In this document: positions 41,045-52,414 of the stretch, in pieces | How the letters are laid out: each line of letters starts with the position of its first letter | Numbering within the stretch: the stretch's first letter is position 1 | NCBI GenBank assembly: GCA_032119595.1 | Contig: JAUMBQ010000010.1 | Location: 1 to 64,000, forward strand | DNA: 64,000 bases | Direction of reading: 5' to 3' | DNA from: JAGIBJ01 sp032119595 | Lineage (GTDB): Bacteria > Actinomycetota > Thermoleophilia > Solirubrobacterales > Solirubrobacteraceae | Made by a program: the position numbers and the translations under genes | The notes under the pieces: model-generated | Seen by the model: only the letters and a program-made list of their open reading frames with translations | Database searches by the model: none | What the model was told of the DNA's origin: nothing

Positions 41045-41748
41045 CGCGCCTCGCCGGCGGCCTCGCCGGCCTCGGTCTCGCAATTGCGGCGGCAGCCCCA
41101 TTCTCGGGGGTGCCGCCGCAAGGCGTTTCCGGGGCTCTGGCGCCCGCGCAGGTCGAGGTGCGTGCCCTGGCGAGCGGTGAGCTCCTGGTCGACCCCGTCG
41201 GGGTCGTGCTGGAGGCTGCTCCGTTCCCCGCCGCTGGTCAGCCCGGCGGTCCGTTTGCGGCCGTCAAGCTGACCAACATCACCGGGTCTACGCTGCGCAT
41301 CACCATGCGCCTCACAGCGCTTTCTCCGGCGCTCGACGACGCGGTCATGGTCCGCGCCAGCGCGGCAGGCGGCGTCCTCGCGGACGGCCCACTCCGCGAC
41401 GCGGGCGAGTGGTCGCAGCCTGCTGGCGTGATCGCGTCCGGTGAGGCGACCACGCTGCGTATCCGGTTCAAGCTCAAAGCCGGGCTCAACAACGACGCGT
41501 ACCGTGGACGCCTCGATGTTCGCCAGCTCGAGCTGAAGGGCGTCCCGTTGGTCACGCCTGAGGCGTCGGAACCGTCGGCGCCCGAGGGCACCACCCCCGG
41601 CGCGGCCGTGCCTGGAACCGAGGCGGAGGCCGGCGGCGCCGACGCCACGAAGAGCGGCGCGGCTCCCGGCAACGCTTCGGCGGCGGTCTATCCGCCCGTC
41701 GCGAGCACGCCGAACGTGACGACCACCACGCCCGGAGGAAATCCGTGA
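41023..41748 (+). CDS. Exported accessory protein of the fibre locus
   Basis: A 241-residue exported protein. A hydrophobic N-terminus (LARLAGGLAGLGLAIAAAA) is followed by one beta-sandwich domain of about 130 residues (FAAVKLTNITGSTLRITMRL, ATTLRIRFKLKAGLNN), like the immunoglobulin-like domains of proteins found in SipW/TasA operons. The C-terminal 60 residues are a Pro/Ala/Thr-rich tail. The GTG at 41023, overlapping copy 2, is the only start that keeps the signal peptide; no clear Shine-Dalgarno is seen. It could be a minor fibre subunit or anchor. The stop overlaps the peptidase start (GTGA). Confidence 0.65.
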   Translation: MGGTQQLARLAGGLAGLGLAIAAAAPFSGVPPQGVSGALAPAQVEVRALASGELLVDPVGVVLEAAPFPAAGQPGGPFAAVKLTNITGSTLRITMRLTALSPALDDAVMVRASAAGGVLADGPLRDAGEWSQPAGVIASGEATTLRIRFKLKAGLNNDAYRGRLDVRQLELKGVPLVTPEASEPSAPEGTTPGAAVPGTEAEAGGADATKSGAAPGNASAAVYPPVASTPNVTTTTPGGNP

Positions 41749-42392
41749 GCCTGCTCCTTCGTCGGTTCGCTGAAGCCCTCGTCGCCGGCCTCATTGCCGG
41801 GGCCGTGTTGCTGATCCTGGCGCCGGTCTTCATCGGTTGGCGGCCGTACACCGTGCTGACCGGCTCAATGCGTCCCGGCGTTCAGCCGGGCGATGTCGTG
41901 ATGGACCGACCGATCAAGATCTCCGATGCGCACGTCGGCGATGTCGTCACCTTTAGCGATCCGAGCCGCAAAGGCGTGCTCGTGACGCACCGGATCCGGG
42001 CGATCGCCCATGGGCCAGAGACAACCCAGGTCGAAACCCGCGGCGACGCAAACAACACCTCCGAGCGGTGGACGATTGCGACGAAGGATCGGGTCGGACT
42101 CGTCGTGTACGTGATTCCGAAGATCGGCCGCGTCGCGACGGTCATCCGCAACCCCATCGGCATCCTGGGCCTCGTAGTGCTGCCGATCCTCCTCATCGCG
42201 GGTGGCATCCTGCGCAAGATCTGGCAGGAAGACGACGACGGGGAGGACGAAGTCGGCGAGGACCCCGCCACCGACGGGACCGTGGCGGGCACGAACCAGT
42301 CCGGCAGCGATGACGCGCGTCCGGGGGACGTCCGACAAGATCCCGTGCCGACCGGCCCGCCCGAGCGGGCAGGGTCGGCCTCCGACCGGTAG
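41745..42392 (+). CDS. sipW: SipW-type signal peptidase I
   Basis: A 215-residue membrane peptidase of the archaeal/ER (SipW) type, with a Ser-His dyad in place of Ser-Lys. Ser41 is in TGSMRPGVQPGDVV, His82 in VTHRIRAI, and the RGDANN box follows. One membrane helix lies at the N-terminus (about 10-30) and one near 135-157 (NPIGILGLVVLPILLIAGGIL); the C-terminus is an acidic cytoplasmic tail. SipW enzymes process TasA-class exported proteins, exactly the neighbours here. GTG start with a GGAGGAAAT Shine-Dalgarno, overlapping the preceding gene. It may also process the LamG proteins on the other strand. Confidence 0.9.
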   Translation: MSLLLRRFAEALVAGLIAGAVLLILAPVFIGWRPYTVLTGSMRPGVQPGDVVMDRPIKISDAHVGDVVTFSDPSRKGVLVTHRIRAIAHGPETTQVETRGDANNTSERWTIATKDRVGLVVYVIPKIGRVATVIRNPIGILGLVVLPILLIAGGILRKIWQEDDDGEDEVGEDPATDGTVAGTNQSGSDDARPGDVRQDPVPTGPPERAGSASDR

Positions 42393-42406
42393 CCTCCGGA
42401 GGACCA

Positions 42407-42479
42407 GCGCCCGTAGCTCAGTGGATAGAGCGCCTGCCTCCGGAGCAGGAAGTCGGAGGTTCGAATCCTCCCGGGCGCG
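42407..42479 (+). tRNA. tRNA-Arg (anticodon CCG)
   Basis: A complete cloverleaf of 73 nt. The acceptor stem pairs GCGCCCG with CGGGCGC. The D-arm contains TAGCTCAGTGGATAGAGC. The anticodon stem CCTGC/GCAGG encloses the loop CTCCGGA, anticodon CCG, reading CGG codons for Arg. The T-arm contains GGTTCGAATCC. The 3' CCA is not encoded. Confidence 0.95.
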
Positions 42480-42593
42480 TTGTTGGGACTGCCGCTCCCC
42501 GAGTCGGCGTGTCGGTGGTTCCAGTTGCAAATCGTGACCCTGATCGCCAGGGTCCGAGATCCCGCTCACCACTGACCCTGGAGCCTTTGTCCC

Positions 42594-43220
42594 ATGGCCG
42601 AAGACGAACTCAACTCAGCACCAGACGAAGGCACGCTGGCGCCCTTCGAGCGCGACACCTACGACCTTGCGCTTCGCAGCGCGCCCGACCCGTTCCTCGG
42701 CGACCTCATCGAGCTCGCTGAGCACGGCACCGAGCTGGCGGTCGGCCTGCTCGTCAACGGGATGGTCGTTATCGGTCGTTTGGATCGCGACGAGGCGATG
42801 GCCCAGTCGCTCGCCACGATGCGCCGTCGCCTGATCGACCGCTCGCCGAAGCCCGAGGGCCAGTCGGACGAGCAGTGGGCCGCCGTCCAGGAGGGCTTCT
42901 CGAACGCCCCATTGCAGTTCGTCGGTCAGCGCCGCGTCGTGGAGGCCGAACTCAACGAGGAGCTTCAGCGCCGCGCCGTCGATGGCGTGCTCGACACCGA
43001 CGCGCTTCCCGAGCCGATTGCTCGTCAGTTCCGCGAACTCACGTCGCGTTCGCACATCACGCTCACCGATGCTCGGATCGCGGCTCCTGGCCAGGACGGC
43101 ATGACTGCCCTGCCGGTGATGCGCGTGACCGTCCGCGAGATCTCCGGTTGGTGGTTCGCGATGCCGGACGAAGACGGCACCTCGAACATCGAACTCTGGT
43201 CCGAGAACCGCCAGGGCTGA
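42594..43220 (+). CDS. Hypothetical protein
   Basis: A 208-residue soluble acidic protein. The segment DPFLGDLIELAEHGTELAVGLLVNGMVVIGRL is too long to quote fully; its core (AVGLLVNGMVVIGRL, about residues 48-62) resembles a small beta-barrel. The central part is helical and charged, and the end is a beta-rich segment (MRVTVREISGWWFAMPDE). The pattern is faintly reminiscent of gas-vesicle accessory protein GvpU, but I would not assign it. No signal peptide. It stands alone between tRNA-Arg and the SNase gene. Confidence 0.65.
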   Translation: MAEDELNSAPDEGTLAPFERDTYDLALRSAPDPFLGDLIELAEHGTELAVGLLVNGMVVIGRLDRDEAMAQSLATMRRRLIDRSPKPEGQSDEQWAAVQEGFSNAPLQFVGQRRVVEAELNEELQRRAVDGVLDTDALPEPIARQFRELTSRSHITLTDARIAAPGQDGMTALPVMRVTVREISGWWFAMPDEDGTSNIELWSENRQG

Positions 43221-43336
43221 TCGCTTCCGCGGCAGCGGTCTCAGCGTCTGAATGACCCTGAGACTGCGCCGCGGTCGTTCCCATAGGGCGATGCGAGCGA
43301 CGCTGGCTCGCCGGGGCGGCCCCGGCGGGCAGCCCA

Positions 43337-43900
43337 TCAGCCGCCGATCGGCCGGCGAAACTCGCCGCCGCATGCGCCCCATACGCCTCGTCTGCCGTCC
43401 TTGGCGTCGGCTGCGGCCTCCCGGAACGCATCGACTCGGGAGAACGGGCTGCGGCTGAAGACGTACACCTTCGCCCACCCCTGGCTGAGGAGCCGCTCCT
43501 GGAAGGTCGTGTCGGCGCCGGTGGCCGGAGCGACGTAGGCCAGGAGCCGGTCGTACCGGTCGTAGGTGTCCTGCGTGTCGTCGGGCACGAGCGTGACTCG
43601 TGGTGACTGACGTGCGAGCTCCTGCGTCGCTCGCGTGGCCTCCTCGCCACCGCATTCGGCACTGCCGGACCGCAGCGTCGTCTTCTCCGGCGTGTCGATC
43701 CCGAGGAGCCGGACCCGCTGGCGCGAGCCGTCGGCCAGACGAACATCGATCGTGTCGCCGTCGATCACCTGGACGATCTCGGCGGCCCCGTCGCCATCGC
43801 CGGGAAGCGCGTCGCCGCACCCGGCAGACGCCAGCGCGCAAGCGCAGAGCAATGCAGCGACCCGAAGGCGGGGGAGGGGCGTCGACCGGAGGGCTGGCAC
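43337..43900 (-). CDS. Thermonuclease-like (SNase) lipoprotein
   Basis: A 187-residue lipoprotein nuclease. The signal peptide ends with the lipobox LASAGC. The SNase domain has IVQVIDGDTIDV, then RVRLLGIDTPEK with the presumed catalytic Arg, Asp and Glu, and YDRYDRLLAYV with the second Arg, so it should be active against nucleic acids in the presence of calcium. The family would act outside the membrane. The start is the GTG at 43900, with a CATGCT box 6 nt upstream. It is divergent from RNase Z. Confidence 0.85.
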   Translation of the reverse strand: MPALRSTPLPRLRVAALLCACALASAGCGDALPGDGDGAAEIVQVIDGDTIDVRLADGSRQRVRLLGIDTPEKTTLRSGSAECGGEEATRATQELARQSPRVTLVPDDTQDTYDRYDRLLAYVAPATGADTTFQERLLSQGWAKVYVFSRSPFSRVDAFREAAADAKDGRRGVWGACGGEFRRPIGG

Positions 43901-44036
43901 CAGCGCAGCATGGCGCCTCCCGACCCATGTCGCCGCCGAACGGTGCGTTCCGGCACGAGCCCTGCGCTGTCTTGGCACAGAGGTTGGCTGGCGGCGGTGC
44001 CTTCGGACACGCACCGCGCGTTCTCCCTGCTCGCGA

Positions 44037-44042
44037 TAGCCT
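44037..44042 (+). promoter_or_regulatory. -10 box of rnz (leaderless type)
   Basis: TAGCCT lies 7 nt before the GTG at 44050, favouring this start and a leaderless mRNA. Confidence 0.45.
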
Positions 44043-44049
44043 CGGGAGT

Positions 44050-45114
44050 GTGGACCTCTCGGTCTTCTTCGCGGGCACCGGCGCTTCGTCGCCATCGGCC
44101 CGTCGCGGCCTTTCAGCGACCCTCCTTCGGGCCGGTGGAGACCGCCTGCTCGTGGACTGCGGCGAGGGGACCCAGCGGCAGCTCGTCAAGAGCGTCGGGC
44201 TGCCCGAGCTCGACGTGATCCTCCTGACGCACCTGCATGCCGACCACTGGTTCGGGTTGCCGGGCATGCTGAAGACGTTCGACCTGCGCGACCGCGAGAA
44301 GCCCCTTGAGATCTATGGGCCGGCGGGGACCAAGGCGACCCTCGATCGTGTCCAGCCGGTCTTCGGCCGACTCGGCTATCCGCTCGACATTGAGGAGCTC
44401 GATGCCAACGAGTCGCTGCGGTTCGACGGGTACCGGATCAAGACGTTCCCGACCCGGCACCGCGGCCCGTCGATTGGCTATGTGTTCGTCGAGGACGACC
44501 GTCCGGGTCGATTCGACTCCGCGCGCGCGGTCGAGCTCGGCATCACGCCCGGCCCAGAGTTTGGGCAGCTCCAGCGCGGCGAGTCGGTCCGCGGCGTGGA
44601 GCCGTCGCAGGTGATGGGGGAGACCCGCCGCGGGCGCCGGATTGTCTTCACCGGCGACACACGGCCGAGCGACGCCACGGTCGTGGCCGCAAGCGGCGCC
44701 GATCTCCTCATCCACGAGGGCACCTTCGCGACCGCCGAAAAGGATCGTGCCGCCGAAACCGCCCATTCCACGGGGGCCCAGGCCGCCCAAGTCGCCATCG
44801 ACGCGGGCGTGCACCTGCTCGCGGTGACGCATATCGCGGCCCGGGTCCACGCCGGCGAACTCGAGCGCGAAGTGCAAGCGGTCTTCCCGAACGCGATCGT
44901 CGTCCGCGACTTCGACGAGATCGAGCTGCCACTGCCAGACAAGGGCGACCCGATTCACCACCGCTGGAGCGATCGCCGCCGCGAGCAGGCCGAGGCGGCC
45001 GCCGCGGAGGCTGCCGCCGTGCGCGATGCGGCCGAGGCCGAAGGTGACGCCGAAGGCGAACCGGAAGCCGAAATGCCCGCTGTGCAGGCAGACGCCTCAT
45101 CGCCCGCGGGCTGA
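44050..45114 (+). CDS. rnz: Ribonuclease Z
   Basis: A metallo-beta-lactamase-fold tRNA 3' endonuclease of 354 residues. Zinc ligands: THLHADHWFG (HxHxDH), FPTRHRGPSIGY, FTGDTRP and a late His in VTHIAARVH; HEGTF and AETAHSTGAQA are typical of RNase Z. It trims tRNA precursors, which matters here because the tRNA-Arg gene lacks an encoded CCA. The last 50 residues are an Ala/Glu-rich tail not needed for the fold. GTG start at 44050; the open frame further upstream runs over the divergent SNase gene. Confidence 0.92.
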   Translation: MDLSVFFAGTGASSPSARRGLSATLLRAGGDRLLVDCGEGTQRQLVKSVGLPELDVILLTHLHADHWFGLPGMLKTFDLRDREKPLEIYGPAGTKATLDRVQPVFGRLGYPLDIEELDANESLRFDGYRIKTFPTRHRGPSIGYVFVEDDRPGRFDSARAVELGITPGPEFGQLQRGESVRGVEPSQVMGETRRGRRIVFTGDTRPSDATVVAASGADLLIHEGTFATAEKDRAAETAHSTGAQAAQVAIDAGVHLLAVTHIAARVHAGELEREVQAVFPNAIVVRDFDEIELPLPDKGDPIHHRWSDRRREQAEAAAAEAAAVRDAAEAEGDAEGEPEAEMPAVQADASSPAG

Positions 45115-45149
45115 CGCTTACCCGACACCGGAGTCGCCCCCTCGGCTGG

Positions 45150-45195
45150 TAGGCTCGACCCCGTCCTTTAACCCGGTCCCGTGAGGCCAGGAAGG
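45150..45195 (+). promoter_or_regulatory. pyr operon promoter and PyrR-binding leader RNA
   Basis: TAGGCT at 45150-45155 is the likely -10 box. The leader then contains GGTCCCGTGAGGCC (45175-45188), which matches the PyrR-binding loop consensus AR-UCC-N-G-N-GAGG-YU. CCTT (45165-45168) pairs with AAGG (45192-45195) to close the hairpin, and GG/CC plus CC/GG form the upper stem. GAGG within the loop is also the Shine-Dalgarno of pyrR, 8 nt before the GTG. PyrR with UMP bound here should block ribosome access, as described for translational control in mycobacteria. Confidence 0.82.
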
Positions 45196-45746
45196 TGCCC
45201 GAGATCAGCCAGAAGATCGTCCTCGACGGCGACGCCGTCAGTCGCGCGCTCACGCGCATCGCCCATGAGATCGCCGAACGCGATGCTCGCCACGGGCCGA
45301 TCGTGATCGTCGGGATCCACCGCCGCGGCGTCCCGCTCGCTCGCCGCCTCGCGCCGCAGGTCAGCGAACTCGTCGGTGCCCCGGTCGCGCTCGGCGCGCT
45401 CGACATCGCGTTCTACCGCGACGACGTCGCCACGCGCACCAGCCCGGTGGTTCACAGCACTGAAGTCGATGTCGACATCACCGGCAAGACCGTGGTTCTC
45501 GTCGACGACGTCCTCTACTCGGGCCGCACCACACGCGCCGCGATCGATGCCATCTTCGACCTCGGCCGCCCCGGCCGCGTGCGCCTGGCAGTCCTGGTTG
45601 ACCGCGGCCACCGCGAGCTCCCACTGCGCCCCGATTTCGTAGGCAAGAACCTTCCGACCTCGAGCGATGAGCGCGTCCACGTGCGCGTGACCGAATTCGA
45701 CGGCATCGACGAGGTCACCGTTCAGCCCTCTGGAGCAGACGCATGA
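45195..45746 (+). CDS. pyrR: Bifunctional pyr-operon regulator PyrR / uracil phosphoribosyltransferase
   Basis: A 183-residue phosphoribosyltransferase-fold RNA-binding regulator. The PRPP loop is VVLVDDVLYSGRTTRAAID. IVGIHRRGVPLARRL and VLVDRGHRELPLRPDFVGKN are typical of PyrR. It senses UMP and binds the leader RNA directly upstream, and may also make UMP from uracil. GTG start at 45195. It overlaps pyrB by ATGA and heads the pyrimidine operon. Confidence 0.95.
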   Translation: MPEISQKIVLDGDAVSRALTRIAHEIAERDARHGPIVIVGIHRRGVPLARRLAPQVSELVGAPVALGALDIAFYRDDVATRTSPVVHSTEVDVDITGKTVVLVDDVLYSGRTTRAAIDAIFDLGRPGRVRLAVLVDRGHRELPLRPDFVGKNLPTSSDERVHVRVTEFDGIDEVTVQPSGADA

Positions 45747-46681
45747 AGCACCTCATCTCGATCGACGACCTCAGTCGCGACGACGTCGAGCTCCTCCTCG
45801 ATCGCGCCGCCTCGTTCTCCGAAGTCGCCAACCGCGAGATCAAGAAGGTCCCGGCCCTGCGCGGCCGCACCGTCCTGACGCTCTTCTACGAAGCCTCGAC
45901 GCGCACCCGCTCGTCGTTCGAGCTGGCCGCCAAGCGCCTCTCGGCCGACATCGTGTCGTTTTCTGCTGGCGGCTCGTCGGTCGAGAAGGGCGAGTCGCTC
46001 AAGGACACCGTCCTCACGCTCGCCGCGCATTCGCCGGACGCGATCGTCGTCCGCGCGCCCTGGGCCGGGACCCCGCAGCTCGTCTCCCAGTGGACCGACG
46101 CCGCGATCATCAACGCCGGCGACGGCAAGCGCGAGCACCCGACGCAGGCGCTGCTGGATCTCTTCACCATGCGCCAGCAGCTCGGCGCGGACCTCGAAGG
46201 CCGGTCGGTCTGGATCGTCGGCGACGTGGCCCACTCGCGCGTCGCCCGCTCGCTCATTCGCATCCTCGTGCTCACGGGCGTGCACGTCACCGTCTGCGGC
46301 CCGCCGACGCTCATCCCGCCGGACATCGGCACGCTCGGCTGCGACGTGACCTACGACATCTCCGGCATGAGCGACGCCGATGTCGTGTACACGCTCCGCC
46401 TTCAGCACGAGCGCATGACGGCCGCCGGCCTCCTGCCGAGCCTGGGCGAGTACGCCGCCCGCTACCAGGTGAACGCTGCTCGGCTCTCGCCGAACCAGGT
46501 CGTCATGCACCCCGGGCCGGTCAACCGTGGCGTGGAGATGTCGGGCGAGGTCGTCGACTCACCGCAGGCTGTGATCACGATGCAGGTCAAGGCTGGCGTC
46601 GTGGTGCGCATGGCCGTGTTGTACGAACTGCTCGCCGGATCCCGGTCCGACGTTGCCGCCAAGGAGCGTGCTCACGCATGA
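45743..46681 (+). CDS. pyrB: Aspartate carbamoyltransferase catalytic subunit
   Basis: A 312-residue transferase making carbamoyl-aspartate. The carbamoyl-phosphate site is FYEASTRTRSSFELA; the aspartate side shows GDGKREHPTQALLDLFT. Length and motifs are normal. There is no pyrI regulatory subunit, as expected in actinobacteria. Both ends overlap neighbours (ATGA), so translation is coupled with pyrR and pyrC. Confidence 0.96.
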   Translation: MKHLISIDDLSRDDVELLLDRAASFSEVANREIKKVPALRGRTVLTLFYEASTRTRSSFELAAKRLSADIVSFSAGGSSVEKGESLKDTVLTLAAHSPDAIVVRAPWAGTPQLVSQWTDAAIINAGDGKREHPTQALLDLFTMRQQLGADLEGRSVWIVGDVAHSRVARSLIRILVLTGVHVTVCGPPTLIPPDIGTLGCDVTYDISGMSDADVVYTLRLQHERMTAAGLLPSLGEYAARYQVNAARLSPNQVVMHPGPVNRGVEMSGEVVDSPQAVITMQVKAGVVVRMAVLYELLAGSRSDVAAKERAHA

Positions 46682-48030
46682 TCGTCCACGCTGACCTTCC
46701 CACCACCGACGTCCTGATCCGTGGTGTCCACGCCGTCGATGTCCGCGCCGGACTCGACGGCCTGAGCGATGTCCTCGTGCGCGACGGGCGGATCGAGGAG
46801 ATCGTCCCCACGGGCGGTCTGGACTCCGTCGATACCGAAGGCCTGACGGTGATCGATGGCGCCGGGCTCCACTGCTTCCCAGGCTTCTTCGACCCGCACG
46901 TCCATGCGCGCACGCCGGGCCAGGGCTACAAGGAGACCATCGCGACCTGCACCGCTTCGGCGGCCGCAGGTGGCTTCACTGGCATCGTCGCAATGCCGAA
47001 CACCAACCCAGTCGTCGACTCGCCGGCCGTATTCGGCGCCCTCCTGGAGACCGCACGGCACGAGGCCGTGATCGGGATTGGCTTCACCGCCTGCATCACC
47101 AAGGGGATGAAGGGCGCCGAACTCACCGAGATGGCGGCGCTGAAGGACCTCGGCGCGGTCGCCTTCACCGACGACGGCCTGCCCGTCACCGACGCCCACA
47201 TCTTCCGCATGGCCTGCCGCTACCAGCAGCTCGTCGGCGCGGTGCTCATGCTGCACGAGGAAGAACACGCGCTGTCCGGCGGTGGTGCCATGAACGAGGG
47301 CGCCGTGAGTGCCGCGCTCGGCATCTCCGGCCAGCCGAACATCGCCGAGTCCACGCTCATCGCGCGCGACGGTGCCATCGCGCTCTACGAGGACGCGCGG
47401 ATCCACATCCAGCACATTTCCGCGACTGAGTCGCTCGATGCGGTGCGCGAGGCGCGCCAGCGCGGCACCAAGATCACGGCGGAAGCCAGCCCGCACCACC
47501 TCTGCCTCACGGACGAGATGTGCCGCACGCTCGACACCCACTGCAAGATGAACCCGCCGCTGCGGACCGAGCGGGACCGCCAGGCCCTGATCGCCGCGGT
47601 CCTCGACGGGACCATCGACTGCATCGCGACCGACCACGCCCCGCACTCGCGGGACGAGAAGGCGCTGCCGTTTGAGCAGGCGCCGTTCGGGTCGACCGGC
47701 CTGGAGACCTCCTTCGCCGCTTGTTACTCCGAGCTCGTGCTCAAGCACGGCCTGCAGCTCGGCCGCCTCGTGGAGCTCTTGGGCGCCGGCGCCGAACTGA
47801 TCGATCTGGAGCCCGCGAAGTTGATCGCTGGCCTCCCGGCCGACCTTTGCCTGGTCGATCTGAACCGACGGTGGATCGTCGGCGAGGACGGCTACGTGAG
47901 TAAGTCGGCCAACTCCGCCTTTGGTGGCCTTGAACTCCAAGGCAAGGTCGTCCTGACCCTGAGCCACGGAAGCGTCGCGCATCGCGATCCCGTGCTCGAC
48001 CATCCCTTCGAAACCGCCGGGACCCGATGA
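46678..48030 (+). CDS. pyrC: Dihydroorotase
   Basis: An amidohydrolase of 450 residues closing carbamoyl-aspartate to dihydroorotate. Metal ligands: FFDPHVHARTPG (HxH), HIQHIS, and ATDHAPHSRDEK with the catalytic Asp. It is of the longer (class I) type, consistent with a neighbour pyrB. The ATG at 46678 overlaps the pyrB stop; the open frame starting at 46090 is a shadow of pyrB. Confidence 0.95.
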   Translation: MIVHADLPTTDVLIRGVHAVDVRAGLDGLSDVLVRDGRIEEIVPTGGLDSVDTEGLTVIDGAGLHCFPGFFDPHVHARTPGQGYKETIATCTASAAAGGFTGIVAMPNTNPVVDSPAVFGALLETARHEAVIGIGFTACITKGMKGAELTEMAALKDLGAVAFTDDGLPVTDAHIFRMACRYQQLVGAVLMLHEEEHALSGGGAMNEGAVSAALGISGQPNIAESTLIARDGAIALYEDARIHIQHISATESLDAVREARQRGTKITAEASPHHLCLTDEMCRTLDTHCKMNPPLRTERDRQALIAAVLDGTIDCIATDHAPHSRDEKALPFEQAPFGSTGLETSFAACYSELVLKHGLQLGRLVELLGAGAELIDLEPAKLIAGLPADLCLVDLNRRWIVGEDGYVSKSANSAFGGLELQGKVVLTLSHGSVAHRDPVLDHPFETAGTR

Positions 48031-49140
48031 ATCCAGACGCGTACCTCCTGCTCGAGGACGGCACCCGCTTTGACGGGCGCGCCGTCGGCGCCCCCGGCCA
48101 CGTGACCGGCGAGGTCGTCTTCACCACCGGCATGTCCGGCTACCAGGAGTCGGTGACCGACCCCTCGTTTGCCGGCCAGCTCCTCACGTTCACGTACCCG
48201 CACATCGGGAACTACGGCGTCAGCCAACAGGCGATGGAGTCCGACCGCATCTGGACCCGCGGCGTGATCATGCGTTCGGCCACGAACGGCGAGGATGCCC
48301 CGACGGCTGAGGGCGGCTGGCTCGACTGGCTCCGCGACTGTGGCGTCGTGGCGATCGACGAACTCGACACCCGCTCGCTCGTCAAGCACCTACGCGACAA
48401 GGGCTCCCAGCGCGGCGGGATCTTCCCCGTCACGATCCGCGAGTCCGAGGCCCGTGAGCTGATCCACGCTGAGCCGACGATGGCCGGCCAGGACCTCGTC
48501 AAGGAGGTCAGCCCGACCTCGATGAGCGAGCATGGCACCGGCGACGGGCCGCTCATTGCGGCGCTCGATACCGGCATCAAGGGCTCGATCGTGCGCAACT
48601 TCGTCGAGCGCGGCGCCCGGATCCAGCTCTACCCGGCCCGCACCGACGCACAGGTCCTCCTCGACTCGGGCGCCGACGCGATCTTCCTCGCCAATGGCCC
48701 CGGCGACCCGGCCGCGCTCGACGACATCGTCGACACGCTCAAGAACGTGATCGGGAAGAAGCCGACCTTCGGCATCTGCCTCGGCCACCAGCTCATGTGC
48801 CGCGCGCTCGGCCTGGAGACCTTCAAGATGCCGTTCGGGCACCGCGGCGGCAACCATCCCGTCAAGGACCTGCAGACCGGCCGCGTGGAGATCACCTCGC
48901 AGAATCATGGCTTCTCGGTCGTCGGCCCCGGCGGCAAGAAGTACCTGGAGACCAACGAGCCCGTGCGCTGGGAGACCGACCTCGGCGCCGCTCAGCTCTC
49001 ACACCTGAACCTGTACGACCGCACCGTCGAGGGGCTCACCCTGCTCGACGTGCCCGGCGGCACCGTGCAGTACCACCCAGAGGCGGGCCCTGGCCCCAAC
49101 GACGCCCTCTACCTCTTCGATCGTTTCCTGGAGCAGATCA

Positions 49141-49154
<14 letters not shown>
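48027..49154 (+). CDS. carA: Carbamoyl-phosphate synthase small subunit
   Basis: A 375-residue glutamine amidotransferase subunit. The N-terminal domain (LLEDGTRFDGRAVG, TTGMSGYQESVTDPS) is followed by a class I GATase with the nucleophile Cys in FGICLGHQLMCRALG and the His-Glu pair in YHPEAGPGP. It supplies ammonia to CarB. It overlaps pyrC by ATGA and carB by 14 bp. Confidence 0.96.
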
Positions 49155-52365
<3,211 letters not shown>

Positions 52366-52414
52366 GCCGGGAGCGGCGCTCCCACCGCGTCGCAGGCGAG
52401 GCGGTGGCTGGAGG

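Noticed and set aside
42594..43220. Gas-vesicle protein GvpU
   Set aside because: Only one short hydrophobic-strand pattern is reminiscent; no other gvp genes are in the window.
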